Of a stretch of 64,000 bases of DNA, positions 43,859 to 53,224 are shown in pieces. How positions within the stretch are numbered: position 1 is the first letter of the stretch; each line of letters opens with the position of its first letter. A program made the position numbers and the translations under genes. The stretch covers positions 248,001 through 312,000 of the forward strand of contig NZ_JHXX01000002.1 of assembly GCF_000621605.1 (NCBI RefSeq), read 5' to 3'. This DNA comes from Butyrivibrio sp. MC2021 (GTDB lineage: Bacteria > Bacillota > Clostridia > Lachnospirales > Lachnospiraceae). The notes beneath the pieces were generated by a model, which saw nothing but the letters and a program-made list of their open reading frames with translations, ran no database searches and was not told the origin of the DNA.

Positions 43859-46800
43859 ATGAGAAAAAGAATTCTTGCGGCTTTTCTGGCAGCTGTGATG
43901 ATTGCGACAGGTTCTGTGCCTGCCTATGCTGCGGAGACAGAGAATAATGTTTTAACTGAAAACGAAGAAGAAACTGTGCAGGAGGATGCTGCAACAGAGC
44001 TTGATATAGATGAGACGGATCTTGAGGCCCTGGAGGGCACATATATAATTTACTATTCCGGAAACGGCGGAAAGGGCTCCATGGCAGCCACCACCGCTGA
44101 GTTTGGAAAAGCAGTCAAGCTGTCAGCAAACCTTTTTACCTATGAGGGCTACAGGTTTGCGGGCTGGAATACCAAGGATGACGGCAGCGGCACCTATTAC
44201 GGTCCCGAGGAAGAGGTCATAGATCTTGTCAGGGCCAAAAACGGCACCATAGTTCTCTATGCCCAGTGGATCGATGCTTCCAGCCTTGTGGTCACCTTTG
44301 ATGCCAACGGCGGAAATGTCTCAGTTACCGAGAAATACGTAAGGATAGGAAGCGTCTACGGAGTTATGCCGTTGCCCACGCTGTATGGCTACAGATTTAC
44401 CGGCTGGAGTCTTTCTCCGGATGAAAGTGAACTGGTAACGGAAACCACCACGGTTACTTTAAAAACAGACCACACACTGTATGCCAGATGGGCGGAGGAT
44501 GAAGTGGTCCACATTTATGTAGGCGATGAAGAAGTTACAGACAGTGAGATTGATATTAAGCCCGGGGATGCAGGGGCTGTAACCCTGACTGCTCAGATAA
44601 CACCTCTTACCTCGAAGCAGGAAGTGACCTGGAGCAGTCTTGATACAAGTAAAGTCGTTGTTGATGAAAAAGGCGTTGTGAAGGGCATTGTTCCCGGATA
44701 TGCCTTTGTTACGGCCGTATCCAAGGAAAAACCTTCCAAGACCGCCAGGGTCAGGATCCATGTTATCTTTGCGGATCCCGAGAAGGTGGATGTCTCCGGA
44801 AATGATGTCATAAGAATTGGACAGGAAGAGAAGTACAAAGCAGTGGTTTCTCCGGTAAGTGCTTCCCAGACAGTGGAATGGAGCCTTGGAGAAGCCTGTG
44901 ATGACAACGGAGAAATGGCTGATCCCGAAGAACTTGCGGATCTTAAGGTATATACATCAGGAAATACCGCATCCCTTACGGCAAAAAAGACCGGTAAGGT
45001 TACTTTGGTTGCTTCCTCTGAGGTAGACAGTATAATTTTTGACACTCTGGAGATAAGGATCCTGGCGGAAATAGCTGAGGAAATTAAAATTTTCCTGGCT
45101 GAGGGCTCCAGGGATGAGATAACAGTCGGTGAAAAAAGCTATCTGCAGGCAGTGGTGTCTCCCGCCACAGCCCCCCAGAACGTCAGATGGGAGAGTAATA
45201 ACGAAGCTGTGGCCACCGTGGACAGCGAAGGCGCCGTTACGGGAGTATCCAGAGGCACGGCCTATATCTATGCCATTTCCCAGGACTCCGACTCTGTGAG
45301 GGGAAGCTTCAGAATAAGGGTAAATGAGCCTGAAGCAGTGATCTCATATCTGACGGTGGACGGCAATGTTGTTACAGGTGACCCCATCCCCGTTGATAAC
45401 GGCAAGGGCCTCACCTTTATAGCCTATGACGCCTCGGGAAAAGAGGTAGATGTCACCTGGAGCGTTGAAAATGCCGACAGAGCAGGTAACGCATCCTATG
45501 CCACCATCAGCGGAAGAGGCTATCTCAAGGCTATTTTGGCGGATTCCTATGATGAGGTAATGCCTGTAAAAGTAACCGCCAGAGTTATAACCGGCACCCA
45601 GACAGCTTCTGCACTGGTGCATATCATTCCCGCGGGAGTAGCTATTAAGCAGATTCCGGCGGTCAATGTCTATTTTGACAAGACAACAGCAACTATCTAT
45701 GCCAACGGAAGTACCGATAATTACATCAACCTGGGACAGCTGGTCCATGTGGTGGGAAAGAATAACGCTGAGCCCACCAATCCGGGCCTGGTCTGGACTT
45801 CCTCCAATACAACCGCAGCGGAGGTGGATTACTGCGGAGTTGTCACAGCTCTTTCCACCAACGGAAAGGCCAGAGCCACTTCGACGATCACCGCGACTAC
45901 CATAGACGGCAGCGAAAAGAAGGCCACCTTCAAGATAGTAGTTGAAAACAGGCCTGTGGAACTTACCATTGTTTCCGCCAAGGATGAAGATGATATATAC
46001 GCCAGCAGCAACGGAAATGTGGATTATTACTTCAGCAAGCTGACTCTGGGACTGGGTAAGAGCTTTACCGTCAAGTCCGTGATAAGTCCTGTGGTTGTGG
46101 ACAATGAGGTTACCTTTAAGAGCTTTAATACAGAGGTGGCCACCATCTCCGCAAAGGGCAAGATCAAGGCTAAGAAAATAGGCTCTGCCATCATTGTTGC
46201 CACAACTAAAACCGGTGGCCTTACCGCATCCTTCAAAGTTACGGTCACATCACCGGCCAAAAGCGTAAAGCTGAATAAAAAGACTTTAAAGCTGGGAGCT
46301 GGAAATAAGTACCAGCTGGAAGCTGTTGTACAGCCCCTTCAGGGAAGCCAGAAATGCAGCTTTGAAAGCTCTGATACAGATGTGGCCAGGGTTGATGAGA
46401 ATACCGGCCTTGTCACGGCTCTTTCCGAGGGAACTGCCTACATCACAGCCACAAGTTTTGACGGAAACAAGCGTGCCCGCTGCAAAGTTACTGTGGGTAA
46501 GCCTGTAAATAGCATAGAGATAACAGGAAAAACCGACTGTGTCGCCGAAAATAAGACCCTTAAGCTCATCCCGAAGTTTAACGGCGGAGAGCCTGAGGAT
46601 GCCCCTATAAACAAAGAGGTGATCTGGTCCATCGAGGAGGGCGTCGGAAGCGGCGCTGCCACCATCAATTCCAAGACCGGCGTACTTAAGGGAATCAGCA
46701 AGGGAACCGTAAGGGTAAGGGCAACCTGCGCTCTGGACGGCACGGTTTACGGCATAAGCGATTATATTATGGTCTATGTCCCTGTGAAAAAGGCCAGTCT

Positions 46801-47077
46801 CAACAAGAAGTCTGTGACCATGTACGCCAATGAGATGTACAGACTCAAGGTGACCATAGTTCCTGATACCAAGGACAGTTCCAAGACAGCATCACTGCGA
46901 AAAGCTGTGACCTACAGTCTGCAGAATCCTGAGGACTCAGCCTATGTTACTGTGGATGCCTCCTCAGGCCTTATCACAGCCCTGAAGAAGACCTCCAAGC
47001 CCGTTGTGGTTGTGGCAACCTATACGCCATACGGAAGCAAGGAGAAGACTTTGAAGTGTAAGGTTACAGTGAAGTAG
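43859..47077 (+). CDS. secreted Flg_new / Big_2 repeat protein
   Basis: 1072 residues. Sec signal peptide ending near VPAYAAE, then an acidic segment. Two Flg_new/InlB B-type repeats follow (~60-211; YRFAGWNTKDDGSG and YRFTGWSLSPDES), then about nine Big_2-like immunoglobulin domains (repeated VTWSSLDTSKVVVDEKGVV and GVVTALS-type turns) to the end. No LPXTG or SLH anchor. It closely resembles the non-protease part of the 25529 gene product, including a shared VPVKKASLN / VPFKKATLN block, so the two are probably paralogues. Likely surface or matrix adhesion (inference). Start ATG 43859 with GAGGTG seven bases before. Confidence 0.88.
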   Translation: MRKRILAAFLAAVMIATGSVPAYAAETENNVLTENEEETVQEDAATELDIDETDLEALEGTYIIYYSGNGGKGSMAATTAEFGKAVKLSANLFTYEGYRFAGWNTKDDGSGTYYGPEEEVIDLVRAKNGTIVLYAQWIDASSLVVTFDANGGNVSVTEKYVRIGSVYGVMPLPTLYGYRFTGWSLSPDESELVTETTTVTLKTDHTLYARWAEDEVVHIYVGDEEVTDSEIDIKPGDAGAVTLTAQITPLTSKQEVTWSSLDTSKVVVDEKGVVKGIVPGYAFVTAVSKEKPSKTARVRIHVIFADPEKVDVSGNDVIRIGQEEKYKAVVSPVSASQTVEWSLGEACDDNGEMADPEELADLKVYTSGNTASLTAKKTGKVTLVASSEVDSIIFDTLEIRILAEIAEEIKIFLAEGSRDEITVGEKSYLQAVVSPATAPQNVRWESNNEAVATVDSEGAVTGVSRGTAYIYAISQDSDSVRGSFRIRVNEPEAVISYLTVDGNVVTGDPIPVDNGKGLTFIAYDASGKEVDVTWSVENADRAGNASYATISGRGYLKAILADSYDEVMPVKVTARVITGTQTASALVHIIPAGVAIKQIPAVNVYFDKTTATIYANGSTDNYINLGQLVHVVGKNNAEPTNPGLVWTSSNTTAAEVDYCGVVTALSTNGKARATSTITATTIDGSEKKATFKIVVENRPVELTIVSAKDEDDIYASSNGNVDYYFSKLTLGLGKSFTVKSVISPVVVDNEVTFKSFNTEVATISAKGKIKAKKIGSAIIVATTKTGGLTASFKVTVTSPAKSVKLNKKTLKLGAGNKYQLEAVVQPLQGSQKCSFESSDTDVARVDENTGLVTALSEGTAYITATSFDGNKRARCKVTVGKPVNSIEITGKTDCVAENKTLKLIPKFNGGEPEDAPINKEVIWSIEEGVGSGAATINSKTGVLKGISKGTVRVRATCALDGTVYGISDYIMVYVPVKKASLNKKSVTMYANEMYRLKVTIVPDTKDSSKTASLRKAVTYSLQNPEDSAYVTVDASSGLITALKKTSKPVVVVATYTPYGSKEKTLKCKVTVK

Positions 47078-47106
47078 CACTTTACTTCCCTAAATTCCTG
47101 CGGATG

Positions 47107-47115
47107 TGGTAGAAT
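47107..47115 (+). promoter_or_regulatory. extended -10 promoter at alaX
   Basis: TGGTAGAAT (TAGAAT at 47110-47115) is an extended -10 element with no fitting -35. The start would fall at about 47121-47123, on the alaX ATG. Confidence 0.45.
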
Positions 47116-47122
47116 AACATCT

Positions 47123-48313
47123 ATGGGAAAAACAGAAGAATTATATTATACAAGTGCATATATTAGTGAGTTTGATGCGCAGGTTTTATCCTGCCATGAG
47201 ACAAAAGACGGAAAGTATGCGGTGGTCCTGGACCGAACCGCATTTTTTCCTGAGCAGGGAGGCCAGAGCTCAGACACAGGAACTCTCACCGATGAAGGAG
47301 GAAAAGAGTACAAGGTCACACATGTGAGTATCGGTGATGAGATGGAGCATATGGTGTCAGAGCCTATAGCTCCGGGCAGCAAGGTCTTTGGCGTCATCGA
47401 CTGGGCTCACCGCTTCAGCAACATGCAGCAGCATACCGGTGAGCATATCTTCTCCGGAGTTGTGAACTCGGATTTCGGATATAACAATGTGGGCTTCCAC
47501 TTAAGTGATAATGAAGTCACCATGGACTATGACGGTGTTCTTACCAAAGAGGATATCGCTAGGATCGAGGACAAGGTCAATGCCGCCATCTGGGAAAATA
47601 TCGAAGTTATCGCGGAATTTCCCGATTCATCCAAGCTTGCGGAAATCGATTACAGAAGTAAAAAGGAACTGGAAGGGGACGTCAGGATCGTGACCATTCC
47701 GGGCTATGATGTTTGCGCCTGCTGCGCGCCACATGTGGCAAGAACCGGCGAGATCGGTTTTCTTAAGGTTGTGAGCCTTCAGAACTACAAGGGCGGCGTC
47801 AGAGTCAGCATTCTCTGCGGCAAGAGAGCTCTTGAGTATCTGAGAAATGAGCATGAGATCTTAGGAAGTCTTTCCGGAATGCTCACCACCTCTGCGGACA
47901 AAGTTCTTTCTTCAGTGGAGAAGGCCTTTGAGGAGAACAAGAGCCTTAAGGCGGAGCTGACAGGGGCCAGGGAAGAGCTTATGGAATATGAGCTTTCTTC
48001 CATAGACAAGGATAAAAAGGACGTTATCCTGATAAAGAATCAGGATGTGGACGGCAATCTTATGAGAAAGACCGTCAACGCCCTTACAGCAAGACACTCC
48101 GGAGTCTGCGGCTTTTTTGCCAAGGCAGGAGAAAACAGCTGCAAATATATCATCGCATCCGGAGCGGACAAAAAGGATCTTAAAAAGCTCCAGGAGCTTA
48201 TGAAAGAGAAATTCGCCGCCAAGGGAGGCGGCAGCAGTGCCATGATACAGGGCAGCATCAGCGGGGCTTTGGTTGATGCGGATGCGGTTTACGACTTGAT
48301 TTCAACGCTTTAA
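47123..48313 (+). CDS. alaX: alanyl-tRNA editing protein AlaX (long form)
   Basis: A free-standing homologue of the AlaRS editing domain that hydrolyses Ser- or Gly-mischarged tRNA-Ala. 396 residues: an N-terminal C-Ala/beta-barrel part (FFPEQGGQSSDTG), the editing core with zinc ligands HTGEH (HxxxH) and CACCAPH, then a DHHA1-like C-terminal domain (from ~300, ending VDADAVYDLIS). The length marks it as the AlaX-L class with DHHA1. No ribosome site precedes the ATG; the transcript may be leaderless. Confidence 0.9.
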   Translation: MGKTEELYYTSAYISEFDAQVLSCHETKDGKYAVVLDRTAFFPEQGGQSSDTGTLTDEGGKEYKVTHVSIGDEMEHMVSEPIAPGSKVFGVIDWAHRFSNMQQHTGEHIFSGVVNSDFGYNNVGFHLSDNEVTMDYDGVLTKEDIARIEDKVNAAIWENIEVIAEFPDSSKLAEIDYRSKKELEGDVRIVTIPGYDVCACCAPHVARTGEIGFLKVVSLQNYKGGVRVSILCGKRALEYLRNEHEILGSLSGMLTTSADKVLSSVEKAFEENKSLKAELTGAREELMEYELSSIDKDKKDVILIKNQDVDGNLMRKTVNALTARHSGVCGFFAKAGENSCKYIIASGADKKDLKKLQELMKEKFAAKGGGSSAMIQGSISGALVDADAVYDLISTL

Positions 48314-48347
48314 GCTTTTTTACCAAAAAGATGAGGACTATGAAAAA

Positions 48348-49067
48348 ATGATTGCTGGAGATATAAATGAGTTTAAGCAGGGGTGCAAGCACGCTGTTCC
48401 GGTGTGTCTGGGATATCTGGCTGTGTCCTTTGCTTTCGGAATAGAGGCTTCAAAGATAGGCATGACAACCTTTCAGGCCGCTATGACATCGCTTCTTAAT
48501 GTAACAAGCGCCGGTCAGTTCTCGGCTCTTGAGGTAATTGCCAGGAACGGCAGCTTTGTGGAACTGGCGATTTTGCAGCTGATAATCAATCTGCGGTACA
48601 TGCTGATGTCCACTGCACTTTCACAGAAGCTCAAGCCAGAGGTCCCCACAGGACACAGGCTTGCCATATCCTACGGTGTCACCGATGAGATATTTGCTCT
48701 CAGCGCTTTGAGAACAGGAGAGCTGTATCCTCTTTATTCCTATGGACTTATCGTCACTTCGGTTTTCGGCTGGGTCATGGGAACAATCCTTGGCTCCGTG
48801 GCAGGACAGCTCCTGCCGGAGAGGCTTATCAGCTGTCTGGGTCTTGCTATTTACGGCATGTTCATAGCTATCATCATTCCGGACACCAGAAAGAGTAAGG
48901 CAGTTATGGCTGTGGTTATAAGCGCCATGGTCCTTAGCACAATATTTACCTATGCTCCGGTTCTTAAGGCTATTTCCGGAGGCTTCAGGATCATAATCGT
49001 AACAGTGGTGGTTGCGGCGGCAGCTGCTCTTATCTGTCCCAAGAAGGAAGAGGAGGTGCAGCGATGA
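48348..49067 (+). CDS. azlC: branched-chain amino acid exporter large subunit AzlC
   Basis: 239 residues with about six or more membrane helices, matching AzlC (YgaZ), the large subunit that with AzlD (YgaH) exports valine and similar amino acids. Recognised segments are CKHAVPVCLGYLAVSFAFGI, AAMTSLLNVTSAGQFSALEV and INLRYMLMSTALSQKL. Its stop overlaps the azlD start by four bases, the usual arrangement. Confidence 0.93.
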   Translation: MIAGDINEFKQGCKHAVPVCLGYLAVSFAFGIEASKIGMTTFQAAMTSLLNVTSAGQFSALEVIARNGSFVELAILQLIINLRYMLMSTALSQKLKPEVPTGHRLAISYGVTDEIFALSALRTGELYPLYSYGLIVTSVFGWVMGTILGSVAGQLLPERLISCLGLAIYGMFIAIIIPDTRKSKAVMAVVISAMVLSTIFTYAPVLKAISGGFRIIIVTVVVAAAAALICPKKEEEVQR

Positions 49068-49375
49068 GCAGAGTTTATCTTTATATTCTTTTGATGGCCG
49101 TTGTGACATACCTTATAAGGGCCCTTCCCCTGACTCTTATCAGGAAGGAGATAAAGAGCCCCTTTATCAAATCATTTTTATACTATGTACCTTACGCGAC
49201 ACTTGCGGCCATGACATTTCCTGCTATACTTAGTGCAACAGATTACATGGCATCATCCATCGCCGGATTTGCAGTGGCGCTGATACTTGCTTTTAACAAA
49301 AAGAGTCTTCTCACGGTGGCGGGCTGTGCCTGCGCTGCGGCCTTTGTGGTTGAGATTTTCCTGAGAATAACTTGA
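49064..49375 (+). CDS. azlD: branched-chain amino acid exporter small subunit AzlD
   Basis: 103 residues, about four membrane helices, matching AzlD/YgaH. It starts within the azlC stop, so the two subunits are coupled. It carries the family's TYLIRALPLTLIR near the N-terminus. Confidence 0.92.
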   Translation: MSRVYLYILLMAVVTYLIRALPLTLIRKEIKSPFIKSFLYYVPYATLAAMTFPAILSATDYMASSIAGFAVALILAFNKKSLLTVAGCACAAAFVVEIFLRIT

Positions 49376-49395
49376 TTTAATATAGGAGATTTGCA

Positions 49396-49863
49396 ATGAG
49401 AATAGGAATGGGATATGATGTTCATCGCCTTGTGGAGGGAAGAGACCTTATCATCGGCGGAGTTAAGATTCCTTATGAGAAGGGACTTTTGGGACATTCT
49501 GACGCAGATGTTCTTTTACATGCTATAATGGATTCTCTTCTGGGGGCAGCAGCTCTCGGAGATATAGGCAAGCATTTTCCGGATACGGACCCCAAATTCA
49601 AGGGTGCGGATTCCATGGCGCTTCTTCGTGAAGTGGGCAGAATGCTGAAAGAGACCAGCTTTGTAATTGAGAACATTGATGCTACAATAATTGCACAGGC
49701 GCCCAAAATGAGACCTCATATCGATACCATGAGGCAGAACATTGCAGATGCCCTGGGGATTGATGTTACACAGGTTAATGTCAAGGCGACAACAGAAGAG
49801 GGTCTGGGCTTTACCGGAACAGGAGAGGGAATTTCCTCCCAGTCCATTTGCCTTCTTAAATAA
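49396..49863 (+). CDS. ispF: 2-C-methyl-D-erythritol 2,4-cyclodiphosphate synthase
   Basis: IspF cyclises CDP-ME-2-phosphate in the non-mevalonate isoprenoid pathway. 155 residues, full length. Zinc-site residues are in GYDVHRL (Asp-x-His) and [27 protein letters not shown], and [14 protein letters not shown] near the end, are diagnostic. AGGAGA precedes the ATG. No ispD lies beside it. Confidence 0.97.
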   Translation: MRIGMGYDVHRLVEGRDLIIGGVKIPYEKGLLGHSDADVLLHAIMDSLLGAAALGDIGKHFPDTDPKFKGADSMALLREVGRMLKETSFVIENIDATIIAQAPKMRPHIDTMRQNIADALGIDVTQVNVKATTEEGLGFTGTGEGISSQSICLLK

Positions 49864-49906
49864 ATAGATCAGTATGGAAAAATAAGTTCGAGGAGAGTAC
49901 ACATAG

Positions 49907-51331
49907 ATGGCACATTCATTTACTTTTTACAACACATTGTCAAGAAAGGTTGAGGATTTCATCCCGAGAGTAGAGGGTGAAGTTTCAATGTATACCTGCG
50001 GTCCTACCGTTTACCATTTTGCCCATATAGGTAACATCAGAACCTACATCATGCAGGACGCCCTTATCAAGTCCCTGGAGTATGCGGGCTACAAGGTTAA
50101 GCGTGTTATGAACATCACCGATGTAGGACACCTTTCATCCGATGCGGATACCGGAGAGGACAAGATGCTGGCCGGTGCCAAGAGAGAACACAAGACCGTT
50201 ATGGAGATCGCCAAGTTCTACACAGACGCTTTCTTCACAGATTTCGATGCTGTGGGAAATAAGCGTCCTGACATCGTGGAGCCTGCCACCAACTGTATCC
50301 CCGAATTCATTCACATGGTAGAGGTTCTTCTTGAGAAGGGCTTTGCCTATGTTGCCGGCGGCAATGTATATTTTGACACAAGTAAGCTTGATGATTACTA
50401 TGTTTTCTCTTCTGCAGTTGAAAAAGAGCAGCTGGAGATCGGCGTTCGTGACGACGTAGAAGAGGATACCAACAAGAAGAACAAGACAGACTTCGTTCTC
50501 TGGTTCACCAAGTCCAAGTTTGAAGATCAGGCCCTTAAGTGGGACAGCCCCTGGGGTGTTGGATATCCCGGCTGGCACATCGAGTGCTCCTGCATTTCCA
50601 TGAAGCATCTGGGCGAGTTCATCGATATCCACTGCGGCGGCGTTGACAATATTTTCCCTCATCACACCAATGAGATTGCTCAGTCTGAGAGTTATCTGGG
50701 ACATGAGTGGTGCAAATACTGGTTCCATTCCAACCACCTGAACGATCAGTCCGGCAAGATGAGTAAGTCCAAGGGAGCCATTCTCACTGTGTCTGTTCTC
50801 AAGGAAAAGGGCTATGATCCGCTGGTTTACAGATTCTTCTGCCTCCAGTCACACTATCGCAAGCCTCTTGTATTCTCATTTGAAGCCCTGGATCAGGCAG
50901 CAGGCGCTTTTAACAAGCTTATTAACAGAATCGCAGAGCTTAAGGAAGACGGCGCTGTGGATGAGGCAGTTAAGAAGCAGTTTGAAGAGAAGTTTGCGGA
51001 CGCTGTATGCGCAGACCTTAACACAGCCATGGCCATCACTGTTTTGTATGATGTCCTGAAGGCTGATACCAATGATGCCACCAAGCTGGCTATCATCGAG
51101 AGCTTTGATAAGGTTCTTTCACTTGATCTTATCGGACATGCCAAGGCTTCCAAGGAAGGTGCATCCGTTGATCCTGAGCTTGAAAAGTTCATTCTTGATG
51201 CCATCGAGAGAAGAGCAGCAGCCAAGAAGGAGAAGGATTTCGCCACAGCTGATGCCATCAGACAGGAGCTTCTTGATAAGGGTGTCGAGATCAAGGATAC
51301 TCGTGAGGGAGTTAAATGGCAGTTGATTTAA
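49907..51331 (+). CDS. cysS: cysteine--tRNA ligase
   Basis: CysRS charges tRNA-Cys. 474 residues. The class I HIGH motif appears as FAHIGNIRTY, with the zinc cysteine in YTCGPTVY and further ligands in HIECSC and HHTNE. KMSKS is at SGKMSKSKG. The anticodon-binding DALR-like part follows, ending VKWQLI. Its 3' end overlaps mrnC by 16 bases. GAGGAGAG precedes the ATG. Confidence 0.97.
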   Translation: MAHSFTFYNTLSRKVEDFIPRVEGEVSMYTCGPTVYHFAHIGNIRTYIMQDALIKSLEYAGYKVKRVMNITDVGHLSSDADTGEDKMLAGAKREHKTVMEIAKFYTDAFFTDFDAVGNKRPDIVEPATNCIPEFIHMVEVLLEKGFAYVAGGNVYFDTSKLDDYYVFSSAVEKEQLEIGVRDDVEEDTNKKNKTDFVLWFTKSKFEDQALKWDSPWGVGYPGWHIECSCISMKHLGEFIDIHCGGVDNIFPHHTNEIAQSESYLGHEWCKYWFHSNHLNDQSGKMSKSKGAILTVSVLKEKGYDPLVYRFFCLQSHYRKPLVFSFEALDQAAGAFNKLINRIAELKEDGAVDEAVKKQFEEKFADAVCADLNTAMAITVLYDVLKADTNDATKLAIIESFDKVLSLDLIGHAKASKEGASVDPELEKFILDAIERRAAAKKEKDFATADAIRQELLDKGVEIKDTREGVKWQLI

Positions 51332-51756
51332 ATTCGTATTTTAATGAACAATTTGATATAGTTCCCCAGGATATAAGGACCTATTCGCCTTTGACACTGG
51401 CTTATATCGGGGACGCCATATTTGATGTGATAGTAAGATCGATCCTGGTCAATAAGGGCAATACCGCTGTCAACAACCTCCACAAGAGGGCCAGCGGCGT
51501 GGTTAAGGCTCAGTCCCAGGCAGCCATTGTGAAGGCGCTGATGGACGACTTTTTGACCCAGGACGAGATTGATATCTTTAAGAGGGGCAGAAATTCCAAG
51601 CCCCACACCAAGGCCAAGAACGCCAGCACCGGTGAGTATCTGATTGCCACAGGGTTTGAAGCCGTTATGGGATATCTTTATCTTACAGGAAACATGGACA
51701 GGGCCTGCGAGATAGTTAAGGAAGGCCTTATGCGCACCGGCGCAGACATTTTATAA
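51316..51756 (+). CDS. mrnC: Mini-ribonuclease 3
   Basis: Mini-III matures 23S rRNA by double-stranded cleavage and lacks a dsRNA-binding domain. 146 residues, with LTLAYIGDAIFDVIVR holding the catalytic acidic residues, LHKRASGVVKAQSQA, and GFEAVMGYLYLTG. It starts inside the cysS end with its own GAGGGA site. The cysS-mrnC-rlmB order is shared with Bacillus. Confidence 0.95.
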   Translation: MAVDLNSYFNEQFDIVPQDIRTYSPLTLAYIGDAIFDVIVRSILVNKGNTAVNNLHKRASGVVKAQSQAAIVKALMDDFLTQDEIDIFKRGRNSKPHTKAKNASTGEYLIATGFEAVMGYLYLTGNMDRACEIVKEGLMRTGADIL

Positions 51757-51767
51757 GAGGAATATTT

Positions 51768-52526
51768 ATGAGTAATAATGAAGAGAACTTTGAGAGCAGA
51801 ATAATTGAGGGCCGTAACGCCGTTTTAGAGGCTTTCCGTTCAGGAAAGAGTGTGGACAGGCTTTTTGTGCTGGATGGCTGCAAGGACGGGCCTGTACAGT
51901 CAATCCTTCGTGAGGCCAAGAAGCACAAGGACACAGTTATCAGCTTTGTTAAAAAAGAGAGACTGGATCAGCTCTCAGAAACCGGCAAGCACCAGGGAGT
52001 TCTGGCCTATGCCGCATCCTATGAGTATGCGGAGGTTGAGGACATCCTTGCCAAGGCAAAGGAAAAGGGCGAGGATCCCTTTGTTATCGTTCTTGATAAC
52101 ATCGAAGACCCCCACAACCTGGGAGCCATCATCAGAACAGCTAACCTTGCGGGAGCCCACGGTGTCATCATTCCCAAGCACAGAGCTGTGGGACTTACAG
52201 CCACCGTTGCCAAGGCTTCAGCCGGTGCCATCAATTACACACCGGTAGCCAAGGTTACCAATATTGCTCAGACCATAGAAGAGCTCAAGGACCAGGGACT
52301 TTGGTTCGTTTGCGCCGACATGGGCGGAACCAAGATGTATGACCTTAACCTCAAGGGCCCCATCGGCCTTGTTATCGGCAACGAGGGCAGCGGAGTAGGA
52401 AGACTTGTTAAGGAAAAATGCGACATGATAGCTTCCATTCCCATGAAGGGAGACATCGATTCCCTGAATGCTTCCGTAGCTGCGGGAGTTCTTGCTTTTG
52501 AGATCGTAAGACAGAGAATGAACTGA
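51768..52526 (+). CDS. rlmB: 23S rRNA (guanosine(2251)-2'-O)-methyltransferase RlmB
   Basis: A SpoU/TrmH knot methyltransferase of 252 residues. An N-terminal L30e-like substrate domain (EGRNAVLEAFRSG) is followed by the trefoil-knot catalytic domain with motif 1 EDPHNLGAIIRTANLAGA, motif 2 VIGNEGSGV, and motif 3 IPMKGDIDSLNASVAAG. It lies 12 bp after mrnC. Confidence 0.94.
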   Translation: MSNNEENFESRIIEGRNAVLEAFRSGKSVDRLFVLDGCKDGPVQSILREAKKHKDTVISFVKKERLDQLSETGKHQGVLAYAASYEYAEVEDILAKAKEKGEDPFVIVLDNIEDPHNLGAIIRTANLAGAHGVIIPKHRAVGLTATVAKASAGAINYTPVAKVTNIAQTIEELKDQGLWFVCADMGGTKMYDLNLKGPIGLVIGNEGSGVGRLVKEKCDMIASIPMKGDIDSLNASVAAGVLAFEIVRQRMN

Positions 52527-52560
52527 TCTTTTTTGTTACAGGTAAACCGGGAGAATACTC

Positions 52561-53178
52561 ATGGATACCAGAAGATATAAGGATGAGTCCGACGAGCAGC
52601 TGATTGTCAGGATACATGACGGAGATGAGCCGGATATCGTTGACTATATCATGAATAAATACAAGAATCTTGTCAGGAAAAAAGCGGGTTCCATGTACAT
52701 TTTGGGAGCCGACAGGGATGACCTTATTCAGGAGGGCATGATCGGGCTCTTCAAGGCCATCAGAGATTATGACATCGGAAGGGATGCCAATTTCCTGACT
52801 TTTGCGGATTTGTGTGTTTCAAGGCAGATGTATTCCGCCATTCAGGCCTCCGCCAGAAAAAAGCACGGGCCACTGAACAGTTATATTTCCTTTTATGCAA
52901 GGCGTGAGGATTCTGAGACGGACGCTGAGTATTCCCTGGAGGATATTCTGGAGTCTAACTCAAGCTTCATCCCGGAAGAACATGTGATGGAGCAGGAGAA
53001 CCTCAAAGCCCTGGAGGAAGCCATCGACAAAGAGCTGAGCCCCTTGGAGCGCCAGGTTCTGGACCTCTACGTCACCGGCATGAGCGTTAAGCGGATCTCC
53101 GCAGTTCTTGGAAGGGACGAGAAGTCCACGGATAATGCAATGCAGAGAATCAGGCATAAACTTAAGAAATATCTGTGA
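52561..53178 (+). CDS. sigH: RNA polymerase sigma factor SigH-like
   Basis: 205 residues. Sigma-70 region 2 has the polymerase-binding DLIQEGMIGLFKAIRDYD and region 4 is LSPLERQVLDLYVTGMSVKR with helix-turn-helix. In Bacillus the same order ends in sigH, the early stationary-phase and sporulation sigma factor, although yacP (rae1) is missing between rlmB and sigH here. Whether this strain sporulates is unknown. A terminator follows. Confidence 0.88.
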   Translation: MDTRRYKDESDEQLIVRIHDGDEPDIVDYIMNKYKNLVRKKAGSMYILGADRDDLIQEGMIGLFKAIRDYDIGRDANFLTFADLCVSRQMYSAIQASARKKHGPLNSYISFYARREDSETDAEYSLEDILESNSSFIPEEHVMEQENLKALEEAIDKELSPLERQVLDLYVTGMSVKRISAVLGRDEKSTDNAMQRIRHKLKKYL

Positions 53179-53195
53179 TATATGGACAAAAATAT

Positions 53196-53224
53196 AGCGT
53201 CGGCAGAAGTGTCGACGCTTTTTT
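53196..53224. terminator. bidirectional terminator between sigH and the convergent gene
   Basis: A 7-bp perfect stem (53196-53202 with 53213-53219), a 10-base loop, and a T tract of six on the plus strand. On the minus strand the hairpin is followed by ATATTTTTG. Stop codons lie on both sides. Confidence 0.8.
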
